From: DATKBT01 sp035546295
GTDB taxonomy: Bacteria; Acidobacteriota; Thermoanaerobaculia; Multivoradales; Multivoraceae
DNA: 64,000 bases
Assembly: GCA_035546295.1 (NCBI GenBank)
Contig: DATKBT010000027.1
Span: 1 to 64,000 of the forward strand
Direction: 5' to 3'
Positions 16,767-25,038 of the stretch are shown in pieces; the stretch's first letter is position 1; each line of letters begins with the position of its first letter. The notes below the pieces were generated by a model, which worked only from the letters and a program-made list of their open reading frames with translations, was not told where the DNA came from and searched no databases. A program made the position numbers and the translations under genes.

Positions 16767-17303
16767 CAGCTCGACGCCCCGCCGGCCGAGGAGCTGGCGA
16801 AGGCGGGCGAAGGGGCCGGGCCCGAGCAGCGAGCGCGCCGACTCGCTGACGTCGCGGAGCGCCGTTCGAACGTCCCGGTCGCCGCTCCAGTAGCGGTCGA
16901 CGAAAGGCTCGAGTCCCCGGCCCATGACGTGACTGACCACGGTGGCTGCGAGCACCACGTCGTCGAGGTAGCCGACCGGACCCAGGATCGCCTCCGGCAG
17001 GATGTCGAGGGGCAGGACGAAGTAGGCGACGGCGCCCGCGATCAGCCGCCGGCTCTCGACCGGCACGTTGCGATCGAGGCTGAGGCGCGCCAGGAGCACG
17101 AAGAAATCGGGCGCGGCCAGCAACGCCTCGACCACCCGCCGGTCGAGGCCGGGCGCGCGCCGCTCGAGATGGTTCCGGATCCGCTGCCGCAGACGATCGT
17201 AGAAGACGAGCAGCTGGGGCTCCTCCTGAGGGGGCTCCATCGTCGCGGGCCGCACGCCGACGTCGATCGGCTCGGGCTCGAGGTCCTGGGTACGCTCCGC
17301 CAT
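16764..17303 (-). CDS. DUF1232 (YkvA-like) protein
   Basis: A 179-residue protein. After an acidic, Pro-rich N-terminus (about 1-30), the central region AGAVAYFVLPLDILPEAILG then VGYLDDVVLAATVV (about 89-122) is the DUF1232 signature, a small membrane-associated domain of unknown function. The C-terminus is a basic amphipathic region (SARSLLGPGPFARLRQLLG). The stop codon lies in the right arm of the long stem-loop, suggesting that a repeat insertion shaped the 3' end. It stands 135 bases after the sugar reductase gene on the same strand. Confidence 0.88.
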   Translation of the reverse strand: MAERTQDLEPEPIDVGVRPATMEPPQEEPQLLVFYDRLRQRIRNHLERRAPGLDRRVVEALLAAPDFFVLLARLSLDRNVPVESRRLIAGAVAYFVLPLDILPEAILGPVGYLDDVVLAATVVSHVMGRGLEPFVDRYWSGDRDVRTALRDVSESARSLLGPGPFARLRQLLGRRGVEL

Positions 17304-17438
17304 GGCCAGGATGTTACTCGCGCCGGGCGCAGCGGGGCCATCGGTTGTGGCGAATCCGTGTCAACGGGATTCGGGGCCATCGTGCGCGCGGGCGCGGTGC
17401 TTTGACGAAGTGTCGCGAACGATTCTCCGACACGGTCC

Positions 17439-18386
17439 TCAAACGGTGGATTCGTCGGCCGCGACCTCGCGTTGCGCCTCCTCCCACAGCTCGCGCACCG
17501 CCTCCTCGACCGTGTGCCGTGGGCGCCAGCCCAGCTCGCGCAGGCGCGAGGCGTCGCCTTCCAGCACCGGCACGTCGACCGGTCGCATCCGCTCGGGGTC
17601 GCAGCGCACCTCCACCTCGAGCCCGGTGACCGCGATCAGACGATCCAGGAGCTCGCGGATCGACAGCGAGCTCTCCGACGCGAGGTTGTAGACGCCCCCG
17701 CGCTCGCCGCGTTCCACCAGGATCTGGTATCCCGCCGCTCCGTCCTCCACGTGGAGGAAGTCGCGCCGCGCCTCGAGGTTGCCGACCCGCAACACCGGCG
17801 TCGCCTGCTCCCGTGCGATGCGCGCGAGCTGGCTCGCGAAGTCGGGGAGCGCGAAGCCCGGGGACTGCCCCGCGCCCACCAGGTTGAACGAGCGCACGAC
17901 GATTCCACCCTCGCGCAGCGCCAGCAGCTCGCTCGCAGCCTTGGTCAGCGCGTAGGGGCTCGGCGGGCGCAGCTCGCGCTCCTCCGTGAGCGGCAGCTCC
18001 GTCGCGTCGACCCTGCCGTAGACCTCGGCACTCGAGGCCAGGATCAGGCGGCACTCGTCGCCGAGCCCGCGCAAAGCAGCAAGCACGTTCTGGGTGCCCT
18101 GAACGTTGACCTGGTAGTACTCGGCGATGCGCGTCCACGAGGCGCCCACCGCGCTCAGGCCTCCGAGGTGGATCACCACCTCGGGGTGGAACGCGCGCAC
18201 CACCTCGGACAGCGCGCGAGCGTCGAGCAGATGCGCCTCGTGCAGGCGAGCCCTCCGATCGACCAGGGCGACTCCGGTCTCGGCGTGCGAGAGAACGACT
18301 CCCGAGACCTCGTCGCCGGCCGCGATCAACCTCCTGGCCAGGCGGCGGCCGACGAACCCCGAGATGCCGGTCACGAGCACCCTCAC
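17439..18386 (-). CDS. NAD(P)-dependent sugar epimerase/reductase, Rmd-like
   Basis: A 315-residue extended short-chain dehydrogenase. It opens with VRVLVTGISGFVGRRLA (Gly-rich dinucleotide site), has LILASSAEVYG (catalytic Ser) and SPYALTKAASE (YxxxK), then VVRSFNLVGAGQSPGFALPD, the phrase typical of GDP-4-dehydro-6-deoxy-mannose reductases. It probably makes a deoxy-sugar nucleotide for LPS or exopolysaccharide. Start GTG at 18386 overlaps the upstream rfbD stop by four bases (GTGA) and has GGAGGTGG just before it. Last gene of a four-gene envelope operon. Other epimerase specificities remain possible. Confidence 0.82.
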   Translation of the reverse strand: MRVLVTGISGFVGRRLARRLIAAGDEVSGVVLSHAETGVALVDRRARLHEAHLLDARALSEVVRAFHPEVVIHLGGLSAVGASWTRIAEYYQVNVQGTQNVLAALRGLGDECRLILASSAEVYGRVDATELPLTEERELRPPSPYALTKAASELLALREGGIVVRSFNLVGAGQSPGFALPDFASQLARIAREQATPVLRVGNLEARRDFLHVEDGAAGYQILVERGERGGVYNLASESSLSIRELLDRLIAVTGLEVEVRCDPERMRPVDVPVLEGDASRLRELGWRPRHTVEEAVRELWEEAQREVAADESTV

Positions 18387-19306
18387 GCCACCACCTCCTC
18401 GCGGGCTCGGTAGTCGAGCAGCGCCTCGCGCCAGTGGCGAACCGCGCGCCCCGTCAATCGCTCGAAGCGCTCGACCGAGAGCACCGAGTAGGCGGGCCGG
18501 CGCGCGGGCCGCGGAAACTCCTCGGTGCTCACCGGCTCGACCTCGGCATCGATCCCCCACGTCTCGAGCACCGCTCGGGCGAGACCGTACCAGGAGACCG
18601 GCTCATCATTGCGGTAGTGGAGGACGCCGGGGGGCCGGGGGGGCGAGCCGGAGAGGGTGAGCTCCGCCAGCTCCACCAGCGCGTCCGCCAGGAACGGGGC
18701 GTAGGTGGGACCGCCGATCTGGTCGTCGACGACCCGAAGGGAGCCGCCCGATCGTGCCGCGCGCAGGATGGTGTCGACGAAGTTGCGGCTCCTCGGGCCG
18801 AACAGCCAGCTGGTGCGCACCACCACGGCGGCGCCGCTGTCGAGCGCCAGGCGTTCGCCGAGCAGCTTGCTCTGTCCGTACACCGAGATCGGCCCGGTCT
18901 CGTCGTCCTCCCGGTAGGCTCGATCGGCATCGCCGCGAAAAACGTAGTCGGTCGACACCTGAAAGAGGACGGCGCCCCGCGCGGAGACCGCGCGGGCGAG
19001 TCGCCCCACCGCCCGGCCGTTGACTTCCATCGCATCCTCGATCCGCTGCTCGCAGGCGTCGACGTCGGTGAACGCCGCGCAGTTGATCACCGCGGCGGGC
19101 CGTACGGCATCGAGCGTCCGCTCGAGCGTTGGGGTGTTGCGAAGGTCGAGGGCCTGGCGGTCGCGCCCGGCGCACGAGATCCCGCGGGCGCGCGCTGCCT
19201 CGATCACGGCGCCGCCGAGCATGCCGCCGCCGCCGAGCACCAACAGTGCGTTGTCGGAGGACGCCGGCAGGCTGCTCTGGGCTCCGGACCGGCCGCGCTC
19301 GCTCAC
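18383..19306 (-). CDS. rfbD: dTDP-4-dehydrorhamnose reductase
   Basis: A 307-residue protein of the RmlD family, which reduces dTDP-4-dehydro-L-rhamnose to dTDP-L-rhamnose with NAD(P)H. Features in order: LLVLGGGGMLGGAV (cofactor site), DLRNTPTLERTLDAVRPAAV and INCAAFTDVDACE (the family's N-C-A-A-x-T-x-V-D), VLFQVSTDYVFRG (catalytic Thr), YGQSKLLGE (YxxxK) and VVRTSWLFG. Normal length for the family. It starts at GTG 19306, four bases after lptD stops, and overlaps the next reductase. Rhamnose is a common LPS sugar, which suits the neighbours; rfbA, B and C are not in the window. Confidence 0.93.
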   Translation of the reverse strand: MSERGRSGAQSSLPASSDNALLVLGGGGMLGGAVIEAARARGISCAGRDRQALDLRNTPTLERTLDAVRPAAVINCAAFTDVDACEQRIEDAMEVNGRAVGRLARAVSARGAVLFQVSTDYVFRGDADRAYREDDETGPISVYGQSKLLGERLALDSGAAVVVRTSWLFGPRSRNFVDTILRAARSGGSLRVVDDQIGGPTYAPFLADALVELAELTLSGSPPRPPGVLHYRNDEPVSWYGLARAVLETWGIDAEVEPVSTEEFPRPARRPAYSVLSVERFERLTGRAVRHWREALLDYRAREEVVA

Positions 19307-19310
19307 CGCG

Positions 19311-21611
19311 TCACAGAGTGGCGGTCTGGCCGCCCGTGAAGTCGAGGAAGGTCCCCACGTTCTTGAGCGTGAGGAGGAAGCGATACTCGGTGTCTCGTCG
19401 GGTGCCGGTGCGATAGTCCGAGATCTCGAAGCTCATCTGGTAGCAGGAGCCCCGGTATTCGAGGACGTAACGCTGGAGTTGCAGCATGCTGCGCTCGATG
19501 TCGTAGTTGACCGAGGTGTTGAGCGTCAGCCGCCTCGGGACGATCGGGAAGCGGCTCGACAGCCGCACCTGGTGGGTCCTCGACTCTCCGGTCTCGGCAT
19601 CGGTGCGGGTGGTCCAGCGCACACCGACGTTGCTCGTCTTTCCGATGCCGAAGCTGCCCGAGACCGACGTGCTCTCCAGCTCGCCGAACAGAGTGTTGTA
19701 GGCGGTCTCGGTGCGCAGGGACGTGCGCCGGTTCGGGTTGAACCGGAACAGCGCCGTCAGCGGGCCCTCGGCACGGGTCATCGTTTGATCGCGCGAGCGC
19801 TGCAGGGGCTCCTCGTCGTCGAACGAGTAGTCCTGGTAGAGCTCGAGCGAGAGGATCTCGCGGGCGCCGCCGCCCTCGTCTCCGGGGGGCTTCGCCAGCA
19901 GGCGGTTGACCAGGCTGAAGCGCCCGACGTTGCGGCCGATGACCCGATCGACCTCGTCGAACAGCGGCACCCGCTCCTCTTCTTCGAACTCATCGAAGAA
20001 GCTGTAGGTGATGCGCGGCTCGATCACGTGCTTGAGCCGGCCGAACCACTTGCCACCATCTTCGAAGATGCGCGAGAAGCTGGGACCGACGAACTCGGCC
20101 GACGCGGTCGGGACGAATCGGCTGAGCGACTGGCCGCGAAAGTCGGTGTCGGAGGGTTCGGCGCCCAGCTCCGGATTGGTGTAGAGGCTGTCCCCGTACC
20201 AGGTGTAGCGGGCGCCGGTGGTCAGCGACAACGACCACCAGGGGGCCGAGCGGATCGGCAGGGTCAGCTCTGGAAAGAAATCGGCGCGACCGTATCGGCT
20301 CTGGATGCGCTCGGAGCGGTCGACGTCGAGATAGTTGACGGCGCTGCGCAGCTGCAGGTAGAGCGGCAGGTCGCCGAGCTTCCGGGGGCGCAGCTTGTAC
20401 TCGACCTCGGGGAGCTGGCGCAGAGTGACGACGCGATCCTCGCTGACGAAGGTCTCGCGGCTGTCGACCAGGATGTTGAGGGAGTGCGGACCCCGGTTGC
20501 GGGTGAGGAAGCCGTTGGAGTAGATCTGCCGCTGGGCGTTGATGTCGGCGCGGCGCTCGAAGTCCTGGAAGAAGTCGAAGTCCGAGACGTCCTCGATCTG
20601 CAGCACGCCGCGGAACCCGCCCGGCAGGTCGTTGGACTCGTGCTCCAGCTCGATGCGCCAGCGCCACTCGTCGAGCTCGGGATCGCGAATGGCGTAGCCC
20701 TCGAAGATTCCGCCGGTCCCCACGGTGGGACGGTAGCGGAGCTCGCTCCCGAGACCGAGGTAGCTGCCGCTACCGAGGGAGCCCGTCGGCGCGCTGCCGC
20801 TGTACAGATCCACCTCGAAGGTGCCATCGGCGCTGCGTCCGAAGGTCTGGTAGTAGGCGACTCCGAGCGAGGCGCCGCGCCGCTCGGAGTAGCCGGGCTT
20901 GGGCACCAGGAAACCGGAGGTCCGCTCCTCGCGCACCGGCCAGAGGATGTAGGGGAGGTAGAGCACCGGCACCTGGCGGGCGCGGAAGGTGGCGTTTCGG
21001 GCCCTGGCGAAGTGGTCGACCCGGATCCGGATGCGCGAGGCCCGGAAGCTCCACGGCGGGGGGACCGCTTCGCAGGACGTGAAGACGCCGTCCTCCACCA
21101 GATAGGTGTCCTGGCCGACCTTCTCGACCGAGTCCCCGCGGAAGAAATAGTCCGCGCTGATGAAGCCGACGACTTGGTCGAAGCGACCCAGCTCGGTGTC
21201 GAAGTTGTACTCAACCCGGGAGGCCGTGAGCCGGCGAGGTCCCTCGTCGAACAGCACACCGCCGGTGGCCACCATGTCCTGGGTCTCGATGTCGAGCTCG
21301 AGCCGCTCGGCCCGCAGCTTGACGTCCTCGTAGAGCAGCTCGACGCAACCGTCGAGGATCACCAGCTCCTCGCGCTCCCCCGACGCCATCGAGCCGGTGG
21401 AGCCGGTGACGGTCCCTCCCCCCTCCTCGGGAGTCAGCTCGAGCTCGAAGGTGATTCGGTCGGCGGCCGACGACGACGGATCGCACGGGGTCACCGCGAC
21501 CACCGGCTCCTGGGCGCCGGCGACCGTCGCCAGGAGCAGCAGCCCCGCGGCAGCAAACGGCGAGCTCGGGAGCCTGCGAACGGCGCCGGCACGCGCCGCC
21601 CGGTCGCTCAT
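19311..21611 (-). CDS. lptD: LPS-assembly outer membrane protein LptD
   Basis: A 766-residue protein. The signal peptide (about 15-33, LLLLATVAGAQ) is followed by an OstA/LptA-like beta-jellyroll domain (about 50-240): LRAERLELDIETQDMVATGG, RRLTASRVEYNFDTELGRF. The long C-terminal beta-barrel (about 250-766) alternates strands such as RFSLVNRLL, YEYRFLLTLKNVG. Cysteines at ILDGC, FTSCEAV and RGSCYQMSF could form the inter-domain disulphides known in LptD. It inserts LPS into the outer leaflet. The start ATG 21611 overlaps the thiolase stop (ATGA). Its presence shows an LPS-bearing outer membrane; the partner LptE is not seen. Confidence 0.92.
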   Translation of the reverse strand: MSDRAARAGAVRRLPSSPFAAAGLLLLATVAGAQEPVVAVTPCDPSSSAADRITFELELTPEEGGGTVTGSTGSMASGEREELVILDGCVELLYEDVKLRAERLELDIETQDMVATGGVLFDEGPRRLTASRVEYNFDTELGRFDQVVGFISADYFFRGDSVEKVGQDTYLVEDGVFTSCEAVPPPWSFRASRIRIRVDHFARARNATFRARQVPVLYLPYILWPVREERTSGFLVPKPGYSERRGASLGVAYYQTFGRSADGTFEVDLYSGSAPTGSLGSGSYLGLGSELRYRPTVGTGGIFEGYAIRDPELDEWRWRIELEHESNDLPGGFRGVLQIEDVSDFDFFQDFERRADINAQRQIYSNGFLTRNRGPHSLNILVDSRETFVSEDRVVTLRQLPEVEYKLRPRKLGDLPLYLQLRSAVNYLDVDRSERIQSRYGRADFFPELTLPIRSAPWWSLSLTTGARYTWYGDSLYTNPELGAEPSDTDFRGQSLSRFVPTASAEFVGPSFSRIFEDGGKWFGRLKHVIEPRITYSFFDEFEEEERVPLFDEVDRVIGRNVGRFSLVNRLLAKPPGDEGGGAREILSLELYQDYSFDDEEPLQRSRDQTMTRAEGPLTALFRFNPNRRTSLRTETAYNTLFGELESTSVSGSFGIGKTSNVGVRWTTRTDAETGESRTHQVRLSSRFPIVPRRLTLNTSVNYDIERSMLQLQRYVLEYRGSCYQMSFEISDYRTGTRRDTEYRFLLTLKNVGTFLDFTGGQTATL

Positions 21612-22786
21612 CGGCGCTCGACCACCACTGCGGTCGCCTCGCCGCCACCGATGCAGATGGCGGCCAGCCCCAGCGTCAGGTCTCGGGCCTCGAGCGCGTG
21701 CAAGAGCGTGACCAGGATGCGTGCGCCGGAGGCTCCGATCGGATGACCCAGAGCGATCGCTCCGCCGTGCACGTTGACCCGCTCGTGCGGAATCGAGAGC
21801 TCGCGCTCGCAAGCCATCACCACCACGGCGAACGCCTCGTTGATCTCGAACAGGTCGATGTCCGAGATGCCGAGCCCGCTGCGCTCGAGAACCTTGCGGA
21901 TGGCGGCGACCGGCGCGGTGGTGAACCACTCCGGCGCCTGCGCCACCGAAGCCTGGGCGCGGATGCGGCCGCGCGGCGCGAGCCCGCGACGCTCGGCGAC
22001 CTCGGCGGTCGAAAGCACGAGGGCGGCGGCGCCGTCGTTGAGGTTGCTCGCGTTCGCGGCGGTGACCGTGCCCTCGGGATCGAACACCGGCCGCAGCTTC
22101 GGCGCCTTCTCCAGATCGACGCGGAAGGGATCCTCGTCGCGGTCGACGACGACCGCCTCCCCCTTCCCTGGCACTTCGACCGGCACGATCTCGGCCGCGA
22201 ACAGCCCCTCTTCGGTCGCGGCGCGCGCGCGCCGGTAGCTCTCGATCGCCAGCTCGTCCTGAGCCTCGCGCGCGAACGAGTACTCGCGCGCGCAGATCTC
22301 GGCGCAGCTTCCCATGTGCAGGTCGTTGTAGGGATCCCACAGCCCGTCGTGGATCATCGAGTCGACCAGCCTCTGGTGCCCGTAGCGCAGGCCGCCGCGG
22401 GCCCCGGGCAGGAGATAGGGCGCATTGCTCATGCTCTCCATGCCGCCGGCGGCGATGATCTCGTGATCGCCGAAGCGCAGGTCGTTGGCCGCGATCATCA
22501 CGGCTCGCATGCCCGATCCGCAGACCTTGTTGAGGGTGATCGCGCCGGTGGCGACCCCACAGCCGGCTGCGATCGCCGCCTGGCGGGCGGGCGCCTGGCC
22601 GAGGCCGGAGGTCAGCACGCAACCCATGTTCACCTGCTCCACCTGGGCCGGCTCGATGCCGGCACGCGAGATCGCCTCCTGGAGCGCTCGGGCTCCGAGC
22701 TGCGGCGCCGGGAGGTCACGAAACGCCCCACGAAACGCGCCGATCGGGGTTCGGGCAGAGCCGAGAACGACGATTTCCTGCGCCAC
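21608..22786 (-). CDS. Acetyl-CoA C-acyltransferase (thiolase)
   Basis: A 392-residue thiolase with all catalytic elements: nucleophile Cys in LNKVCGSGM, His in NVHGGAIALGHPIGASG, and the second Cys in AAICIGGGEAT; NEAFAVV is also present. It condenses or cleaves acyl-CoA, either in acetoacetyl-CoA formation or fatty-acid beta-oxidation. I start it at GTG 22786, which gives the family's standard length and N-terminus VAQEIVVLGSARTPIG. The frame remains open upstream through a 12-bp repeat that encodes QE-V/I-V repeatedly, so several GTG starts compete. The stop overlaps lptD by four bases, an unusual functional pairing within one operon. Confidence 0.92.
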   Translation of the reverse strand: MAQEIVVLGSARTPIGAFRGAFRDLPAPQLGARALQEAISRAGIEPAQVEQVNMGCVLTSGLGQAPARQAAIAAGCGVATGAITLNKVCGSGMRAVMIAANDLRFGDHEIIAAGGMESMSNAPYLLPGARGGLRYGHQRLVDSMIHDGLWDPYNDLHMGSCAEICAREYSFAREAQDELAIESYRRARAATEEGLFAAEIVPVEVPGKGEAVVVDRDEDPFRVDLEKAPKLRPVFDPEGTVTAANASNLNDGAAALVLSTAEVAERRGLAPRGRIRAQASVAQAPEWFTTAPVAAIRKVLERSGLGISDIDLFEINEAFAVVVMACERELSIPHERVNVHGGAIALGHPIGASGARILVTLLHALEARDLTLGLAAICIGGGEATAVVVERR

Positions 22787-22822
22787 TTCCTGCACCACTT
22801 CCTGCACGATTTCCTGAACGAC
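22775..22822. repeat. 12-bp tandem repeat at the thiolase start
   Basis: Four 12-base units, TTCCTGCGCCAC and near copies (plus strand), start at 22775, 22787, 22799 and 22811. On the coding minus strand each unit reads as a CAGGAA, which resembles a ribosome site, followed by GTG or ATC codons. Units are in frame, so copy number would lengthen or shorten the thiolase N-terminus or move its ribosome site. Confidence 0.85.
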
Positions 22823-23274
22823 GGCTCCTCGAAAGGCCTTCAGGGTGTCACAGCGGGGCGGGCGGTTCGAAGCCGGCTCTTCCGAGGGCGCGCAGGACTT
22901 CTCGGGCGAGCTCAAGCGCGGACGGCCTTCGCAGCCGACCCGGAGACCGACCATCTGCTGGCCCGGGCCGGAGGTGGATCCGGCACCGGACCGCTGGTCG
23001 GTGGACGCCGCTCCAGGTCACCGTGACTCCGAAGCGACGGTCAGAGTAGCACAGCGATCCGGCCCCGGATCCGGCTCCGGCCGGGCCTGCGCGCGCTCGA
23101 TCGAGGTGCTCGAAGTCGAGGTGCTCGAAGATTGAACGGCACCTCGATCCCTCCCCCGCAGGGACCCGGACCGCCGAGGGCGAGGAAGAGACCGCGATCG
23201 CCGCCGGTTGACACCTCGAGGAGGCTGTGGCCAGAGTGTCGTGTCGATCGTCCGGCCGCTCCCCGCTTCCCTCG
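22823..23274. other. Gene-free divergent region between thiolase and ruvX
   Basis: No credible protein is seen. The stretch includes two perfect tandem copies of TCGAGGTGCTCGAAG (23101-23130). TTGACA at 23208-23213 with a poor -10 (CAGAGT, 23232-23237) is a candidate promoter reading toward ruvX. The promoter of the thiolase-lptD operon must also lie here. Confidence 0.5.
23208..23237 (+). promoter_or_regulatory. Candidate sigma-70 promoter for ruvX-mltG
   Basis: A perfect -35 TTGACA (23208-23213) is followed after 18 bases by CAGAGT, a weak -10. It ends 37 bases before the ruvX ATG. The -35 match is exact, the -10 is not, so confidence is low. Confidence 0.3.
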
Positions 23275-23718
23275 ATGACCCGCTTTCTCGCCATCGACTT
23301 CGGTGAGCGCCGCATCGGCCTCGCGGTCAGCGCTGCCGGCGACCTCTCGCTCCCGCTCGAGACCTTGCTGCGACGCAGCGACCGGGAGGCAGTGGCCGAC
23401 ATCCTCGCCGCCGCGGCGCAGGAGGAGATCGGGCACTTCGTGGTCGGCGAGCCGATCGGGATCGACGGCACGAGAGGGCCTTCGGCGCGGCGTGCGCAGC
23501 GCTTCGCAGCGCTTCTCGAGCGCGCCAGCGGGCTGCCGGTCTCCCTGCACCCCGAGACCCTCACCACGGTCGCCGCGCGCGAGAGGCTGCGCGCCGCGGG
23601 GCTCGACCCGAGGCGCGCGCCGGAGCGCCTGGATGCGGTCGCCGCCCAGGTTCTGCTCGAGGACTTCCTGTCGCATCGCTGCGTCACCGATCGTCGGCTC
23701 GGGCAGGAGGAGGGCTGA
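23275..23718 (+). CDS. ruvX: Putative pre-16S rRNA nuclease / Holliday junction resolvase, YqgF family
   Basis: A 147-residue RNase H-fold protein. The first acidic site is in FLAIDFGERRIGLAVS; HFVVGEPIGIDGTRGPSA gives the substrate loop; the last acidic site is in RLDAVAAQVLLEDFL. The family processes the 5' end of pre-16S rRNA in E. coli and has also been linked to Holliday junction resolution. Start ATG 23275. It is separated by a single base from mltG, so the two are surely co-transcribed, an arrangement often seen with YqgF genes. Confidence 0.9.
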   Translation: MTRFLAIDFGERRIGLAVSAAGDLSLPLETLLRRSDREAVADILAAAAQEEIGHFVVGEPIGIDGTRGPSARRAQRFAALLERASGLPVSLHPETLTTVAARERLRAAGLDPRRAPERLDAVAAQVLLEDFLSHRCVTDRRLGQEEG

Positions 23719-23719
23719 G

Positions 23720-24790
23720 GTGAAGCGCGCCGCAAAACGCCTCCTGGTCCTCGCCACGTTGTTGGCCGTCCTCGTGACGGCGGTCGGTGGGGGCATCCTC
23801 TGGCGGGCATGGCAGCAGATCCACGCTCCCTTTCCCGCCGGACCGGCGACGCTGGTCGAGCTCGACATCGAGCCCGGGAGCTCCGCGAGGTCGATCCTCC
23901 AGGAGCTGGAGGCGGCCGGCGCGATCGAGAGCAGCCTGCGCGCCCGGCTGTTCTTGACCTACGTCCTGGACTCTCCGCCCCTGCAGGCGGGCGAGTACCG
24001 TTTCGAGCTACCCGCCACGACCCCCGAGGTGCTCGACAAGCTGATCCGCGGCGAGGTCGTCGCCCATCCCGTGACTCTGCTCGAGGGCTGGACGATGGCG
24101 GAAATGGCGTCTCACCTCGCGGTCTCCGGGTTCGGAGAGGAGTCGCGCTTCCGCCAGCTGATGGAGTCGGGCGAGCTGGTGGCCGACATCGCGCCCGGGG
24201 CCGCGACCCTCGAAGGATTCCTCTTTCCCGACACCTATGCTTTTGCGAGCGGCGCGAGCGAGCGCCAGATCGTGGAGAAGCTGGTCGCCACCTTCCGCCG
24301 TCGGCTCGAGCGGGACGTGCTTCCCGTCACCGGCCCGATCGACGACCTGCTGGGGGTCGTGACACTCGCCAGCATCGTCGAGCGCGAGGCGACCCTCGAC
24401 GAGGAGCGACCGCTGATCGCGGGCGTTTACGCCCACCGGCTGCGGCGTGGCATGGCGCTGTATGCCGATCCCACCGTGATCTATGCCCTCCAGCTCGAGG
24501 GACGCTGGGACGGGAACCTACGGCGCGGCGACCTCGAGCTCGATTCCCCCTACAACACCTATCGCTACCCGGGGCTCCCGCCCGGACCGATCTGCTCCCC
24601 GGGTGTTTCGAGCCTGCTCGCTGCCGCTGCGCCGGTCGACACCGACTACCTCTACTTCGTCAGCCGCAACGACGGTACTCACGTGTTCGCGGCCACGCTG
24701 GACGAGCACAACCGCAACGTCGAGCAGTGGCAACGCCGCTACTGGCGTGAGCGCTGGGCCCGCGAGCGAAGCGAGCGCGAATCGGGATAG
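23720..24790 (+). CDS. mltG: Endolytic murein transglycosylase MltG
   Basis: A 356-residue inner-membrane enzyme. One N-terminal span (LLVLATLLAVLVTAVGGGIL, about 9-28), a LysM-like/small domain (VELDIEPGSSARSILQELEA), then the YceG domain with LEGFLFPDTYAF, the catalytic Glu in VTLASIVEREA, GMALYADPTVIYAL, SPYNTYRYPGLPPGPICSPG and FVSRNDGTHVFA. It cuts nascent glycan strands and so sets their length. GTG start at 23720 with AGGAGGAGGG upstream, one base after ruvX. All family motifs present and length normal. Confidence 0.95.
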   Translation: MKRAAKRLLVLATLLAVLVTAVGGGILWRAWQQIHAPFPAGPATLVELDIEPGSSARSILQELEAAGAIESSLRARLFLTYVLDSPPLQAGEYRFELPATTPEVLDKLIRGEVVAHPVTLLEGWTMAEMASHLAVSGFGEESRFRQLMESGELVADIAPGAATLEGFLFPDTYAFASGASERQIVEKLVATFRRRLERDVLPVTGPIDDLLGVVTLASIVEREATLDEERPLIAGVYAHRLRRGMALYADPTVIYALQLEGRWDGNLRRGDLELDSPYNTYRYPGLPPGPICSPGVSSLLAAAAPVDTDYLYFVSRNDGTHVFAATLDEHNRNVEQWQRRYWRERWARERSERESG

Positions 24791-24919
24791 GCCGTCGAGC
24801 ACGGCCAGGCCGAGCAAAAGCGCCCACGCAGCAGGTCGAGGTCGCGCTCCTCGGAGTCGAAAGGGCCGGTCCTGCCTCCGTTGCCGACCGGCGGGCGGAG
24901 CGGCTGCAAACGCCTGGCA

Positions 24920-24949
24920 CTGGCCCTCGAGCTCGGATCGGCTTACAAT
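24920..24949 (+). promoter_or_regulatory. Candidate promoter for the pseudokinase-TonB gene
   Basis: TACAAT at 24944-24949 is a five-of-six match to the sigma-70 -10 box, 90 bases before the next start. A weak -35-like CTGGCC lies 18 bases upstream. This stretch is visibly less GC-rich than its surroundings, as expected for a promoter. Confidence 0.35.
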
Positions 24950-25038
24950 GTGATGTTCACCCTCTCCAGCCGGGTTTCGTAGCGCGCTTCCGGCGCGCCG
25001 AACGGGCTGCTTCTGTTTGCCCACTCAGGAGTCTTCCC

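Noticed and set aside
19311..22622. One 1103-codon gene including lptD and the thiolase region
   Set aside because: The upstream half is a shadow of the thiolase in another frame. The lptD start is set by ATG 21611 at the thiolase stop and by the signal peptide that follows.
22848..23868. Minus-strand frames opposite ruvX
   Set aside because: Shadows of ruvX and of the repeat-bearing divergent region. No start with a ribosome site and no domain.
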